Below, in pieces: positions 50,708-60,878 of a stretch of 64,000 bases of DNA (position 1 is the stretch's first letter; the number at the start of each line of letters is the position of its first letter). Source of the DNA: Bacillota bacterium. Lineage in GTDB: Bacteria; Bacillota; Clostridia; Lachnospirales; Lachnospiraceae. Made by a program: the position numbers and the translations under genes. The stretch spans positions 1 to 64,000 of the forward strand of contig JAEZZQ010000007.1 in assembly GCA_023442465.1 (NCBI GenBank). The letters run 5' to 3'. A model generated the notes under the pieces. The model saw only the letters and a program-made list of their open reading frames with translations. It did no database searches and was not told where the DNA came from.

Positions 50708-52816
50708 CTAATATTTCCTGCCAAGCAATACCGCCACCGCCTTTTTATCGTCCTTTGCCGTATAGCACAAGCAGTTATCTTCTATCGATACTGCGCACTC
50801 GCTGTCGGAATATACTTCTTTGATTACAGCGTGAACTTCCTTTGGCAGCTCCATTTTCAAAACGCTTCCCTTCGGAACCTCAAATACATGGAAAAGGGCA
50901 TATGCCTCACCGTCATCAGAAACCCTTACGATTCCCTGCCAGCCCTTCAGATTTCTGTAGCTTGTAATATCGCTTCCGTAAAAGTAAGTGTATCCATGCT
51001 TAATAATAGGTGCTATCTTTTTATAAAAGGCAATTCCTCTGTCGATTACGTCCCATTGCCCGCTGCTTAGTTCGGTCACATCTCCGGAAATACACATTCT
51101 TCCTAAAAATGTATTGATAACAGAATAAGCGATTCTCTTTAATGGATCCTCTTTTCTTATTACGGCCCATATCTGGCTCTGTCTGGGCAGGATAGCTCTG
51201 TGAAGGTTGGCCGCAATTACCGGTATCTCCTCGCACTCATGGGCGTCGGAAAAGGAAGCCATGCTGGTCAGGCTCATCATAAGAGGCTCCAGGCGATGTC
51301 CTCCGGATGCACAGTTTTCCAGAATAATGCCGGGGACTTCCTCCTTTACTTTCTCAATAAACTCCAGAGAAGCCGCCATATTCTGACGCAAGCCCTCTCC
51401 TAAAGACTCCGCTCCATCACAGCCAAGTCCTATCGTATCATTGTAATCGATCTTCATATATTCAAAGCCGTATCGGTTCAAAGTTCCGATTACTTTTTCC
51501 TTCAGATAGTCGATAACCCACGGATTACGTAAATCTAAGAAGCGTCTCATGGTCGTGGTAAGTACTTCCCCATCCCTTCTTAAGAGATGCTCTTCATCCT
51601 TATAGATTTCCGCAGCAGAGCCGACGTTTTCTATCTCGAACCATATACCCGGCTTAAGTCCCGCTTCCTTTATTGTCTGAACCGTCTTCTCTAAGCCTTC
51701 GGGAAACAGCTCCTTGGAAACGTTGTAATCTCCCATCATAATATCCCAAGGAACTCCTTCCTTCTTATACCATCCGCAATCGATGACAAAATAGGAGAAA
51801 CCCTTATTCTTAATCGCTTCCAATATTCCCGTTATATTTTCATGGGAAGGACAGCCCCATGTAGTACAGTATTCGTTAAAGATAATGGGAAGCCCTTGCT
51901 CACTTTCCGGCCCTTTCTCCACGTATTCTTCAAGGGCTGCCGTCATCCTCTGTGAAATTCTGTCCACTCCGCCCCCCTTGCATACAGATAGAATTGCAGC
52001 AGGCGTCTCAAAGCTTTCTTTTGGTGCCAGCTTTTTCATCCAATGTCCGAATTCCCTGTCGGCCAGGCCTCCTGATATAGAGACTCCTTCGTCCTTACGG
52101 TACACCTCCATCTGCCACGACGCATTGTGCTTTAGCTGTGCTCCCCAGCAGACATCGTTCACGCTATCCTCCACTACAAGGTAAGGGAAGTAACGATTTA
52201 CCGGCATGGAACCCACTTGCCCGAAGCGTTCCGAGCGAACGGCATGCCCCGCCCACGAAGGTTCTAACTGCAGTTCCTCTATCGTTCTCGTTTCCAGACG
52301 TCCCTCCATGCTCCATACACTTCGCAGGCGGTGTACCTTCATGCTGTCATGGGCGTCTCCTGCCACAAAGGGAGAAATACCCCCCAGAGAAAAACTGGAC
52401 AGCATTTCCAGGGAAATTTCTTTCTCTCCTTCATTTGTCAGTATCACTTCACTCTCCAGATGGCTGCTGCCCTCCTTAAATCTTAGGCAATGCTCTGCTT
52501 TGCATGCTTCTTTAAAATAGGAAACAGTGTATATGCAGGTCGTATTTCCGTCTTTTACCATGTATTGATTATGATATTTGAGCAGGCTCACCGAGCCGCC
52601 CTGGCGCATCGTGCTGCCGCCTGCATAGCCGCCCGGATAGACATCCCCGGCCGCCTTTATCTGTATCAGAGAATCGACTACCTGATTTTTCGCTTTCCAG
52701 CAGGGCATTTCCATACCTGATGGCACAAGCATAAGCTCCACTGCTCCCGTTTCGTCATCCAGATAGTAATGACATTCCATGTCTCCCAATAAATATTTAT
52801 TCAATAACACAACCAT
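50708..52816 (-). CDS. GH36-family alpha-galactosidase
   Basis: The start is five bases after GGAGG. The 702-residue cytoplasmic enzyme has an N-terminal beta-supersandwich (about 1-290), a TIM barrel with FVIDCGWYKKEGVPWD and the nucleophile motif EYMKIDYND, LENCASGGHRLEP, the acid/base region SFSDAHECEE, and a beta C-domain. It releases terminal alpha-galactose (or alpha-N-acetylgalactosamine) from imported oligosaccharides such as raffinose or melibiose. It is last in the operon after the importer genes, 18 bases from the permease. Confidence 0.93.
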   Translation of the reverse strand: MVVLLNKYLLGDMECHYYLDDETGAVELMLVPSGMEMPCWKAKNQVVDSLIQIKAAGDVYPGGYAGGSTMRQGGSVSLLKYHNQYMVKDGNTTCIYTVSYFKEACKAEHCLRFKEGSSHLESEVILTNEGEKEISLEMLSSFSLGGISPFVAGDAHDSMKVHRLRSVWSMEGRLETRTIEELQLEPSWAGHAVRSERFGQVGSMPVNRYFPYLVVEDSVNDVCWGAQLKHNASWQMEVYRKDEGVSISGGLADREFGHWMKKLAPKESFETPAAILSVCKGGGVDRISQRMTAALEEYVEKGPESEQGLPIIFNEYCTTWGCPSHENITGILEAIKNKGFSYFVIDCGWYKKEGVPWDIMMGDYNVSKELFPEGLEKTVQTIKEAGLKPGIWFEIENVGSAAEIYKDEEHLLRRDGEVLTTTMRRFLDLRNPWVIDYLKEKVIGTLNRYGFEYMKIDYNDTIGLGCDGAESLGEGLRQNMAASLEFIEKVKEEVPGIILENCASGGHRLEPLMMSLTSMASFSDAHECEEIPVIAANLHRAILPRQSQIWAVIRKEDPLKRIAYSVINTFLGRMCISGDVTELSSGQWDVIDRGIAFYKKIAPIIKHGYTYFYGSDITSYRNLKGWQGIVRVSDDGEAYALFHVFEVPKGSVLKMELPKEVHAVIKEVYSDSECAVSIEDNCLCYTAKDDKKAVAVLLGRKY

Positions 52817-52834
52817 ATATTTTCCTCCTAATCG

Positions 52835-53707
52835 TTATCCCTTGACCGCACCGACAGTCATTCCTTTTATAAAATATTTCTGCAGGCTTATGAATAATAT
52901 GGCAATCGGAAGTACGGATATGATAATTGCCGCCATCGCAGTTGTATAGTCACTGGTCTGCGCAGAGAATAAGGACTGAATCGCCACAGTAAGAGTCTTG
53001 AGCTGTTTCTTGCTCACATACAGACTGGCCAGCAAATAGTCATTCCATATCTGAAATGCCTGCATGATTATCAAGGTCGCCATAGCAGGCTTTAACAGCG
53101 GCATGACTATGGTAAAATAAGTTCGAAAAACAGAACAGCCGTCTATCCTTGCTGCCTCCTCCAGCTCTATCGGAACCGTAGACATAAAACTATTCATAAG
53201 AAACACTCCGAAAGAGATTCCCGTAGCGATATACATGAAGATAATTCCGGGCACTGTGTTGGTAAGATCCATATTGTACCCTATGATATATATCGGTAAA
53301 AACAGTGCCTGATACGGAATTAAGATTCCTACTATGAAGTATATATAACAGAATTTAAAAAACTTAGCTTTACATCTGGCAATCGCCCATGCGGTGGAAC
53401 CACACAACAAAGCGAGCACAAGTACGCTGATTGCCGTATATAAAAAGGTATTGGTAAAGGTCGTCGCCATGTTCAACTTGCCAAAAGCCTTTTCATAATT
53501 TCCAAATTGTATGCTTTCCGGCAACGCGAGAGGACTGGATAAATACAGCTCCTTTTTTGTCTTGAAGGAATAATTCACGATCATTAAAATAGGAGCAACG
53601 AAAAGCAATGCTATCGCTGTCATAAATACCTGAACAACTAACGTTACTTTTGTATAAGGCTGTTTTTGCATGTCTTCTTTTCTGCTTCTTTGCTTTACTG
53701 ACAGCAT
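52835..53707 (-). CDS. Carbohydrate ABC transporter permease (MalG type)
   Basis: The 290-residue protein has six membrane helices. The coupling motif lies in EEAARIDGCSVFRTYFTIVMPLLKP (reported as positions 195-219), and a PYQALFLPIYI helix is present. It forms the inner-membrane channel with the preceding permease; their genes overlap at the stop and start codons. The energising ATPase is not in the operon, so a shared MsmK-like ATPase elsewhere is expected, as is common in Firmicutes. Confidence 0.95.
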   Translation of the reverse strand: MLSVKQRSRKEDMQKQPYTKVTLVVQVFMTAIALLFVAPILMIVNYSFKTKKELYLSSPLALPESIQFGNYEKAFGKLNMATTFTNTFLYTAISVLVLALLCGSTAWAIARCKAKFFKFCYIYFIVGILIPYQALFLPIYIIGYNMDLTNTVPGIIFMYIATGISFGVFLMNSFMSTVPIELEEAARIDGCSVFRTYFTIVMPLLKPAMATLIIMQAFQIWNDYLLASLYVSKKQLKTLTVAIQSLFSAQTSDYTTAMAAIIISVLPIAILFISLQKYFIKGMTVGAVKG

Positions 53708-54597
53708 TATGCCTGCACCTCCTTCTTTTTCAGACCTTTCACTTGTATCAGTGCTACCAGCAGCAGAACCAGAACCAGCGTAACAGACATTGCCGAACCA
53801 TATCCATACTGCCTTCCGTTAATAGCCGTCGCATAGGTCTGATAAATAATCGATGTGGAAGCCCTTCCCGGACCGCCCTTGGTAGAAGCCACCAATAAGT
53901 CGTAAACCTTTAATGAACCGGTGGTTATTCCTACGACACAGATCGTAATAGCCGGTGCCAGCATAGGAATTGTTATATTTCTAAAGCGGCTTAGGGCTCC
54001 TGCCCCATCTACCTTTGCCGCCTCGTACAAATCTGACGGAATAGACTGAAGCCCCGCCAGATAAATGAGCATCCAATAACCGATCCACTGCCAGTTATTT
54101 GCTATCAAAAGCCCTGACAGAACAGTCTGGCCGCTTCCGAAAAGCAAAAAATTGATGTTAGTCCCTAGCATTTCATTGATTGCCGGCAGTACGTTAGAAT
54201 ACATTTTCAGCCAAATAAAGCCGACGATCAGAGAGCTGATCAAGCAAGGAACGAAAAAAGCCGTTCTGTATATTTTCTGCGCTTTAATTCCGCTGTCCAA
54301 GGCAACGGCAAATAACAGCGCAAGTACATTTTGTATTATTGTATTTCCAATGGTAAATTTAATGGTAAACCACCATGCCGATCTGAAATCGGAGTCTTTC
54401 ATCAAACTGATATAGTTCTGGAATCCTACAAAAGGCTTAACCGCAGACATTCCGTCCCAGCTCGTAAAGGAATACCGGACTGCCATGAACATAGGGATAA
54501 TAAGACCTACCGTAAAAATCAAAAAGCCCGGAAGAACCATCACCAGATATTGCTTCTCCATCTTCTTTTCCATTCCATTTTGCTTTTTATTATTCAT
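53707..54597 (-). CDS. Carbohydrate ABC transporter permease (MalF type)
   Basis: The 296-residue protein has six membrane helices. YEAAKVDGAGALSRFRNITIP is the EAA coupling loop (positions 213-233). KTYRTAFF-like KIYRTAFFVPCLISSLIVGF is typical of MalF/UgpA. It pairs with the following permease. A hairpin separates it from the binding-protein gene, which should lower its expression relative to that gene. Confidence 0.95.
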   Translation of the reverse strand: MNNKKQNGMEKKMEKQYLVMVLPGFLIFTVGLIIPMFMAVRYSFTSWDGMSAVKPFVGFQNYISLMKDSDFRSAWWFTIKFTIGNTIIQNVLALLFAVALDSGIKAQKIYRTAFFVPCLISSLIVGFIWLKMYSNVLPAINEMLGTNINFLLFGSGQTVLSGLLIANNWQWIGYWMLIYLAGLQSIPSDLYEAAKVDGAGALSRFRNITIPMLAPAITICVVGITTGSLKVYDLLVASTKGGPGRASTSIIYQTYATAINGRQYGYGSAMSVTLVLVLLLVALIQVKGLKKKEVQA

Positions 54598-54683
54598 TTT
54601 TCTTCACTCCTAATTAATTTATTTACGGCATCAGCATGAAGGAAACCATACTGTACTTTTGAGGACAATCCCATTACATGAAA

Positions 54684-54712
54684 GAGGCTGCCACAAGAAA
54701 TGTAACAGCCTC
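54684..54712 (-). terminator. Attenuating hairpin between binding protein and permease genes
   Basis: GAGGCTG and CAGCCTC arms around a 15-base loop, with a short T-run on the minus strand. Such partial terminators commonly give excess binding protein over permease. Confidence 0.7.
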
Positions 54713-54718
54713 CTTTTC

Positions 54719-56062
54719 TTAATTAGCGCTGCTTGCCGTGACTCTGGCATCTGATGCCGCTAATGCTTCTTCAAAAGTCTCATCTCCCTGAAGCCATGCC
54801 GCTATATCCTTCGCATTTTCTTCTTGGAAACCGCCCCATACGAGCTGGTTATTACCCATTGTTACGTCTACGATCATACCTTCTGCCGCATATTTATCGA
54901 TATCCTCCTGGCTGGGATTCGTAAAGGTAGGAGTAACGTCCTTAAGCATTGCCGCTGTCTTCGTATAATCATATATCTCGCCCGCAAGCTCTTTGTTTCC
55001 CGTCATTACATCGAGCACGCAGTTGATCGCATCCTGATGTTCACTGGCTACACTGGTCATAATCGTGATATTCGGCTCGAAAATCAGTTTGGAGTCTCCT
55101 GTCTGGTTCGGGAAGGGGAATATTCCGAAGTTAAAGTTCTCATCGATGTCCAAAAAGTTCTGAATCGACCATGAACCGGATACCTTCATTGCAGCCTCTC
55201 CCATAACCATTCTTGCATCACAATCCGTTTGCTCCGTAGAGAAGGTTTCCGGGAAGGTGTTGTCAAAAATCAGTTTATTGTAGCTGTAAGCCGTCTGGAA
55301 TTCTTTGCTGTCCGTAAAGGAGGTCTTACCGCTTCTAAAGTCATCTCCCCACGCCGGATTATTGTTAAATACATCATTCATCGCAAACTGCATCGTAACA
55401 TTGCCGATAGACCACGTATCCACCATATGGCTTGCAAAGGGAACGATACCTTTTGCGTTACAGTCATCTATAATCACCTGCAGATCATCCAGCGTCTTCG
55501 GAATCTCCCAGCCGTTTTCTGCAAACATATCTTTGTTATAGTAAACGCCTTGATACAGTGCGTTGTACACAAGACCGTATGTCTTACCATCCAAAGTCAC
55601 GTTAGTGCTGGCTGCATCCAAAACTCTGCCAAGGTAAGTGCTGTCTATTTCTCCCAATATTCCCTGAGGAGCATAGGTCGCTACGTCCTGTGCCTTGCCT
55701 ATCATGATGTCAGGAAGTCCTGACTGCATGTATTGCTGCATTTTAGGCTGAAAATCGTTTCCCCAGTCCACACATTCCCATTCCAGCGTGATATTGGGGT
55801 ATTGTTCAGCTAACGCAGCGTCAATCAAATCTTCGATTCCTGCATCGGTAGTTGATTGTCCAGCCAATACGGTAAGAGTTACTTTTTCTGCCGATGTCTC
55901 CTGTGCCGCTTCAGCTTCAGGAGTTTCCGCAGTCTGCTCGGCCGCCGGCTGTGTATTCGTCTGAGTCTGTTCTGTTTTGGAAGCATTGCTGCTTCCGCAG
56001 CCCGCAAGCAGGCTCATTAACATTGTGGAACATAAAATAATACTCAAAGCTTTCTTTTTCAT
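54719..56062 (-). CDS. Sugar ABC transporter substrate-binding lipoprotein
   Basis: The 447-residue protein has a lipoprotein signal with lipobox LLAGC (Cys at about 22), then a Gln/Thr/Ala/Glu-rich spacer. The family-1 binding fold follows: VTLTVLAGQSTTDAGIEDLI, ITLEWECVDWG, GKAQDVATYAP and GEAAMKVSGSW. It captures an oligosaccharide, probably alpha-galactoside given the neighbouring GH36. It is a close paralogue of the next upstream gene over the full length. Strong terminators lie on both sides. Confidence 0.95.
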   Translation of the reverse strand: MKKKALSIILCSTMLMSLLAGCGSSNASKTEQTQTNTQPAAEQTAETPEAEAAQETSAEKVTLTVLAGQSTTDAGIEDLIDAALAEQYPNITLEWECVDWGNDFQPKMQQYMQSGLPDIMIGKAQDVATYAPQGILGEIDSTYLGRVLDAASTNVTLDGKTYGLVYNALYQGVYYNKDMFAENGWEIPKTLDDLQVIIDDCNAKGIVPFASHMVDTWSIGNVTMQFAMNDVFNNNPAWGDDFRSGKTSFTDSKEFQTAYSYNKLIFDNTFPETFSTEQTDCDARMVMGEAAMKVSGSWSIQNFLDIDENFNFGIFPFPNQTGDSKLIFEPNITIMTSVASEHQDAINCVLDVMTGNKELAGEIYDYTKTAAMLKDVTPTFTNPSQEDIDKYAAEGMIVDVTMGNNQLVWGGFQEENAKDIAAWLQGDETFEEALAASDARVTASSAN

Positions 56063-56141
56063 GTTTACCCTCCAATAAATGTGTTTTTGTTTACATTTAT
56101 AGTTTAGCTTTTATAAGAGGATAGGAAATAGGACTGATTTG

Positions 56142-56192
56142 AAAAAAGCAGTTGCACTATTTTGAAATTCTAAATAGTGCAGCCGCTTTTTC
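56142..56192 (-). terminator. Strong terminator between the two binding-protein genes
   Basis: AAAAAGC, GCACTATTT and their complements form a long stem around TAGAATTTC. GCTTTTTTC follows on the minus strand. It separates the sensing genes (kinase, regulator, tethered binding protein) from the transporter genes. Confidence 0.85.
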
Positions 56193-56212
56193 TCACGCTT
56201 TATTTTTATTTT

Positions 56213-57487
56213 TCAGTTACCGCTCTCTTCTCTGTGCTCGTCCGCATATTCGAGCACCTGCTCCATACTGGTTTCATCCTTCAGCCATTTGAATATTTCC
56301 TCTGCCAGATCGTTTTGAAATTTCCATATCAACTGATTATTTCCTATGGCTGCATCTATTATCTTATTTTCATCCTCATATTTCTTTATATCCTCCTCCA
56401 CTGCGCCCTGATAGGTTATCGTCATATCTTCCACTACCGGATAGGTGCTGGTAAATCCGAGGATTTCCTGCATCAGCTTTTCATTTTGCAAAAGCTCGGT
56501 AAAAATATCATTAATGATATCTTGATGTACGGACGTATTGCTCATCATAAAGGTCATATTCGTCTCCTTAATCAGACTCGCATCCCCCGTTTCGTTTGGA
56601 AAGGGAAAAAAGCCGTATTGTGTGGAGGTATCGTACTGTCCCATAGCCTGTAAGGACCATGAACCGGTCAGGTACATAGCTGCTTCCCCCTCGGCGAACC
56701 TTCTATCGCTTTCATATTGCTCGATGACCAGAGCGTCCTCCCATGTGTGACTTAGGATATATTTGTTCTGCTCGATACACTCCCTCATATACGGATTGCC
56801 GGAAAAGCTTGTTTCTCCCTGTCGGAATCTGCTTCCCCAGTCACTTTCCTCACGGAAGACATTGTTCAGCATGAACTGCATGGTCATATTCCCTATTTTC
56901 CAGCCCTCCTGGAAATGAGCGGCAAACGGGACGACCCCGTTTTCCTCCAGTACCTTTACTGTTCGTTCCAATTCCTCTAAGGTACCTGGTACCGGAAGCT
57001 GAAATTTGTCGAAGATGTCCTTATTATAAACGACGCCCTGATACCATGCGTTATAGGGTACTCCGTATACCTTCCCGTCTATGGTAACGATTTCGCGTAT
57101 CCTTTCTTCGATACGCTCCATTCCTTCTGCCCGAACTTCGGCCAGATTGCCGCTTCTCGCATAGGCATATACGTCCTGGGCCTTTCCAACGATAATATCC
57201 GGCACATCTCCCGCTGCCAGCCTTCCCTGCATTTGGGAATCGAATTTTTCTCCCCAATCAACGCATTCCCATTCCAGCTCCACCCCGGGGAATTTTTCGG
57301 CTATCATCTCGTCAATCATATCCTCTACGCCCGCATCAGAAGTGGATTGTCCTGCCAAGACAGTAAGCGTTACCTTATCTTTCTCCTCTTTGGAATCCTT
57401 TTCTCCGTAATCCATAGCCTGAAACATAAGGACGAATACCGCCGCCATACACATGATTAAGATTGCTGCTATTCCTGCTTTTCTCAT
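56213..57487 (-). CDS. Membrane-anchored paralogous solute-binding protein, putative sensor partner
   Basis: The 424-residue protein has an N-terminal hydrophobic segment (IAAILIMCMAAVFVLMFQAM) without a lipobox, so it probably stays as a membrane anchor. The rest parallels the transporter's lipoprotein: VTLTVLAGQSTSDAGVEDMI, LEWECVDWGEKF, IIVGKAQDVYAYA, GEAAMYLTGSWSLQ. Its start overlaps the end of the YesN gene by four bases and it ends at a strong terminator. Position and anchor suggest that it presents the sugar to the YesM kinase, like XylFII with LytS, and does not feed the importer. That is an inference. Confidence 0.88.
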   Translation of the reverse strand: MRKAGIAAILIMCMAAVFVLMFQAMDYGEKDSKEEKDKVTLTVLAGQSTSDAGVEDMIDEMIAEKFPGVELEWECVDWGEKFDSQMQGRLAAGDVPDIIVGKAQDVYAYARSGNLAEVRAEGMERIEERIREIVTIDGKVYGVPYNAWYQGVVYNKDIFDKFQLPVPGTLEELERTVKVLEENGVVPFAAHFQEGWKIGNMTMQFMLNNVFREESDWGSRFRQGETSFSGNPYMRECIEQNKYILSHTWEDALVIEQYESDRRFAEGEAAMYLTGSWSLQAMGQYDTSTQYGFFPFPNETGDASLIKETNMTFMMSNTSVHQDIINDIFTELLQNEKLMQEILGFTSTYPVVEDMTITYQGAVEEDIKKYEDENKIIDAAIGNNQLIWKFQNDLAEEIFKWLKDETSMEQVLEYADEHREESGN

Positions 57488-59091
57488 AAACCTGCCTCAT
57501 TTTTATCAAGAGAGCTTCTGTAATCCCGGGGACTCATTCCCGTCATCTTTCTGAATACCCTGTTGAAATACGTATAGTCGTCATACCCTACCATAAAGGC
57601 AATTTCCGTAAGGTTGATCGTCTGGTCTCTCATATATTCCTTTGCCTTTTCTATTCTCTTTCCCGCGATATAAAGCATCAGATTCTCTCCCGTTTCCTGT
57701 CTGAACACCCTCGAAAAATAAGAGCTCTCTACGCCAAAATGCTTTGACAGCGAGGTTAAGGAAAGCTCCTCAAAAAATTTCTCATCAATATAAACAATCG
57801 ATTGCTTTACTACCTCCCGGATGCTGCCTGCAATTTCTTCCTTCGGTTCGCTTATGATTGCTTCAACTATTTCCTCTACTGCCTCACAGAGCTTCTCAAC
57901 CTCCATACTCTCCATGGTCTTGTCCAGCCAGTCGATCATATTCTCCAAATCTACAATGTCTTTGGGAGAGTTCTGCTCCATCTTGAAATCTGCGAGAATA
58001 TTACATATCTTCTTGATGGTCTGCTTCAACTTAATGTACTCCCACCCCTGTTCTTCGCAGTGTCTGATCCCGATCGTCTCGAAAATAGTCTGCTTCACCG
58101 CTTCCGTATTCCGGCTCTTTAACAGATTCTTCAGTTTGTTTTCCGCCTCTTCTCCCAGAGGGTTCTTCAAATCCCGGTAAACGATTTCATCCTGCTTCCT
58201 GCTGAATAGAATGGTGCTTTCCTTCCTATACTTTCTCGTCATCAGTAAGGAAATACACTGCGTGTACGCAGTATGAATGCTTTCTATGGAGTAGGTATGC
58301 TCACTGATTACGATACTTATTGGGCTGGATGTGATCTCCTTCATTGTATTCAATATCTTCACGGCTATTTTATTCTGCTCAGCATTATCCAGTTCCGTGA
58401 TAATCAAAAATTCATTGGAGCGGTAAATATGGTTAAAGATCAGCAAGTCGTCCAGTTCGGTAATCTCTTTTATCTTCTTTTTTATGGAATAGGACAGATA
58501 GTTCATATCGTACTCGTATGCTGCCATAATCTCCTTCAAATCATGGATTTTAATGAGTATCAGGCTGCAGCCTGCAAAGTCCATGGCCTTATCTATCGTT
58601 ATGGAAGGCGCAAAAGGTGTTTCTTCCCTTTCCACCAATAGGCTCAGTTCCCTGTCTTTAAGGAGCGAAGAGGACTTCAATATCTGCTTTTTGTTCTCTT
58701 CCTCCCTGCTGATGATTTCCAGCGCCCTGGAAAGGGCACTCACCAAGTCGATTTTCGTAATCGGCTTTAATAAGTAATTAATAGCCCCTGCCATTAAGGT
58801 ACTTTTTACATATTCGAAATCGTCATATCCGCTGATTACGAATACAATAACGTCTTTATATTTTTCCTTCACTTGACCAACAAGCTGCACTCCGTTTATA
58901 AAAGGCATGTTGATGTCGGTAATCAAAATATCCGGCAGTTCCGTTTCCATTCTTGCAAGAACCTCTTCTCCGTCCTTGGCCGGTTCCATAAACTCCAGGT
59001 GGTATGCCTCCCAATCGAGCATATTGCGAATTTTCTCTCTCGTCCAATATTCGTCATCCGCAATCAGCACTTTATAGTTTACTTCTGCCAT
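57484..59091 (-). CDS. YesN-type response regulator with AraC DNA-binding domain
   Basis: The 535-residue protein starts with a receiver domain: VLIADDEYWTREKIRNML, the phosphoacceptor in DILITDINMPFINGVQL, and YLLKPITKIDL. A long helical middle region (about 140-420) follows. The C-terminal AraC double helix-turn-helix has LTSLSKHFGVESSYFSRVFR and EIAFMVGYDDYTYFNRVFRK. It overlaps the YesM gene by 13 bases. It should activate the binding-protein, permease and alpha-galactosidase genes downstream. Confidence 0.95.
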   Translation of the reverse strand: MAEVNYKVLIADDEYWTREKIRNMLDWEAYHLEFMEPAKDGEEVLARMETELPDILITDINMPFINGVQLVGQVKEKYKDVIVFVISGYDDFEYVKSTLMAGAINYLLKPITKIDLVSALSRALEIISREEENKKQILKSSSLLKDRELSLLVEREETPFAPSITIDKAMDFAGCSLILIKIHDLKEIMAAYEYDMNYLSYSIKKKIKEITELDDLLIFNHIYRSNEFLIITELDNAEQNKIAVKILNTMKEITSSPISIVISEHTYSIESIHTAYTQCISLLMTRKYRKESTILFSRKQDEIVYRDLKNPLGEEAENKLKNLLKSRNTEAVKQTIFETIGIRHCEEQGWEYIKLKQTIKKICNILADFKMEQNSPKDIVDLENMIDWLDKTMESMEVEKLCEAVEEIVEAIISEPKEEIAGSIREVVKQSIVYIDEKFFEELSLTSLSKHFGVESSYFSRVFRQETGENLMLYIAGKRIEKAKEYMRDQTINLTEIAFMVGYDDYTYFNRVFRKMTGMSPRDYRSSLDKNEAGL

Positions 59092-60878
59092 GCTTCCGCC
59101 TCCTCAACGCCCATGCGCGGTATTCTAAGAATAACGGTAGTCCCGCTTTTTCCATCGCTGTCAATGTGTAAACCGTATTCTCCCCCGTAAAGCATCTTCA
59201 TTCTGGCATTTATATTAATCAGCCCTATAGAGCTTCCGCTCTCCGCCATCTCATGACTGTTTTCCTTAAGCCTGCGGTTGGTCTCCTCCGCATCCATCCC
59301 GACTCCGTTATCCTCTACCTCGATTTCCAGTATTCCATCCTTTTCCATAACGCGTACACAGATTTCTTTTTCTCCCTTTTTATTTCTAAGGCCGTGGTTG
59401 ATTGCATTTTCCACCAAAGGTTGAATGGAAATTCTCGGGATCGAATTCTGCAAGACCTCATCATCTATCTGAAAATGATATTTTACCTCTTCCCGCATTC
59501 TTACGTTCATTACATAGATATAATTCTTCAAATGTACAATTTCCTTTGCCACGGTGGAATAAGGATGCTTGGTATCCAGGCTGTACCTGAAAATAGTGGA
59601 TAAGGACTGGCATAGATTACTGACCATATCACAGTTTTGCACGCTGGCGATGCTGCTCATGGTATCCAGAGTGTTGTATAAAAAATGAGGATTTATCTGC
59701 GCCTGCAGCGCCTTGTACTCTGCTTTATTGAGCAACAGCTTTGTTTCATACTCATGTCCGATCAGGCGCTCTATCTCGTCCAGCATTCCGTTGAACTCCT
59801 TCCCCAGCTGCCCTATTTCATCTTTTTCCAAATATGGTACTCTCTTCTTCGTATCTCCCTTCCGAATCTGGGCAATCGTCTTCATAAGCTCCTCCAAAGG
59901 CTTTGTCAAGGTCCTGGAAATGAAGAATGTAACCACTGAAAGTATGATGCACATCATGCTTCCTATCAAAATGAGGTTTTGCGTCAGCGCCTTTTGATTC
60001 TGCTCCAAAATCGCCTGGGGCATGATGGAATACGCCCCGAGGTTATATTTATTCTGGGGCACCTGAAACAACACCTTATTGCCCCCGGAAGTATCCATGA
60101 ACATATCCAAGGTGTTATTTTGTATTCTCTCGCTGATATCCAGATAATATTCCCTACTGGCCGTCTCCGCGTTTTCCATTGCGGTAATCGGACGGTCGCC
60201 GAGGGGCTGGAGCCACATATATACCTCTTGGTGCGCGGTATATTTCTCCATGATTTTTACAAATGCCTTGCTGTCGATATCGCATACCACATAGCCGATG
60301 ATGTCATTGGTATTTACATTATCGTAGATTTTCAAGACGAACCTCGCGATATCTGTCTCCCGGTGTACATTGTAGTAACTGGAAATAAACATATATTTAT
60401 TGTCGGAGGCCACGTACTTCTTTACCTGGTCCGCATTATACATTTCTTCATCTTCATATATATCCTTAGGGTAATTATGCTTCGGCGTGACTGCCCGTCT
60501 GTAAGTGCTTATGATTTCGTGGCTGCTGTTGTATATATACAACGCGACGATGTTGTCCGTTGTGGAGAAATTCTCCATAGCCTGGTCATATGCCATCCGG
60601 TAATTATTCTCCCGTATTTCTTCAATGTTCCCTGTTCCCTTAAGTTCTTGCAGGAACTCCTTATCGTTATATATTTCAATGAGTCCGCTTTCTATTTTCT
60701 TGACGAAGGTATATATTTCATTCTGCATATTCTGCATCATGTTATAGTTTTCTGCTTTCGCCTGATTATAGATTAAATTTCCCGATACCCGCTGAAACAA
60801 AATCGTTTGGAGAATCAGAGCTATCAGAGTACTTCCCAAGCACAATATTAATATTTTCATTCTCATTTTAATTTTCAT
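59079..60878 (-). CDS. YesM-type sensor histidine kinase
   Basis: The 599-residue protein has TM1 at about residues 8-28, an extracellular dCache-like domain of about 270 residues, TM2 at about 298-320, HAMP, and the YesM His_kinase domain. The histidine motif is LQAQINPHFLYNTLDTMSS; the ATPase has ENAINHGLR and VEDNGVGMD. It phosphorylates the YesN-type regulator encoded next. Its extracellular domain may contact the tethered binding protein two genes on. A TATAAT box lies near 60926-60931 with no clear -35. Confidence 0.95.
   Translation of the reverse strand: MKIKMRMKILILCLGSTLIALILQTILFQRVSGNLIYNQAKAENYNMMQNMQNEIYTFVKKIESGLIEIYNDKEFLQELKGTGNIEEIRENNYRMAYDQAMENFSTTDNIVALYIYNSSHEIISTYRRAVTPKHNYPKDIYEDEEMYNADQVKKYVASDNKYMFISSYYNVHRETDIARFVLKIYDNVNTNDIIGYVVCDIDSKAFVKIMEKYTAHQEVYMWLQPLGDRPITAMENAETASREYYLDISERIQNNTLDMFMDTSGGNKVLFQVPQNKYNLGAYSIMPQAILEQNQKALTQNLILIGSMMCIILSVVTFFISRTLTKPLEELMKTIAQIRKGDTKKRVPYLEKDEIGQLGKEFNGMLDEIERLIGHEYETKLLLNKAEYKALQAQINPHFLYNTLDTMSSIASVQNCDMVSNLCQSLSTIFRYSLDTKHPYSTVAKEIVHLKNYIYVMNVRMREEVKYHFQIDDEVLQNSIPRISIQPLVENAINHGLRNKKGEKEICVRVMEKDGILEIEVEDNGVGMDAEETNRRLKENSHEMAESGSSIGLININARMKMLYGGEYGLHIDSDGKSGTTVILRIPRMGVEEAEAWQK

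Noticed and set aside
56085..56100. cre-like TGTAAACAAAAACA upstream of the binding-protein gene
   Set aside because: It lacks the central CG and has a second mismatch to the consensus.
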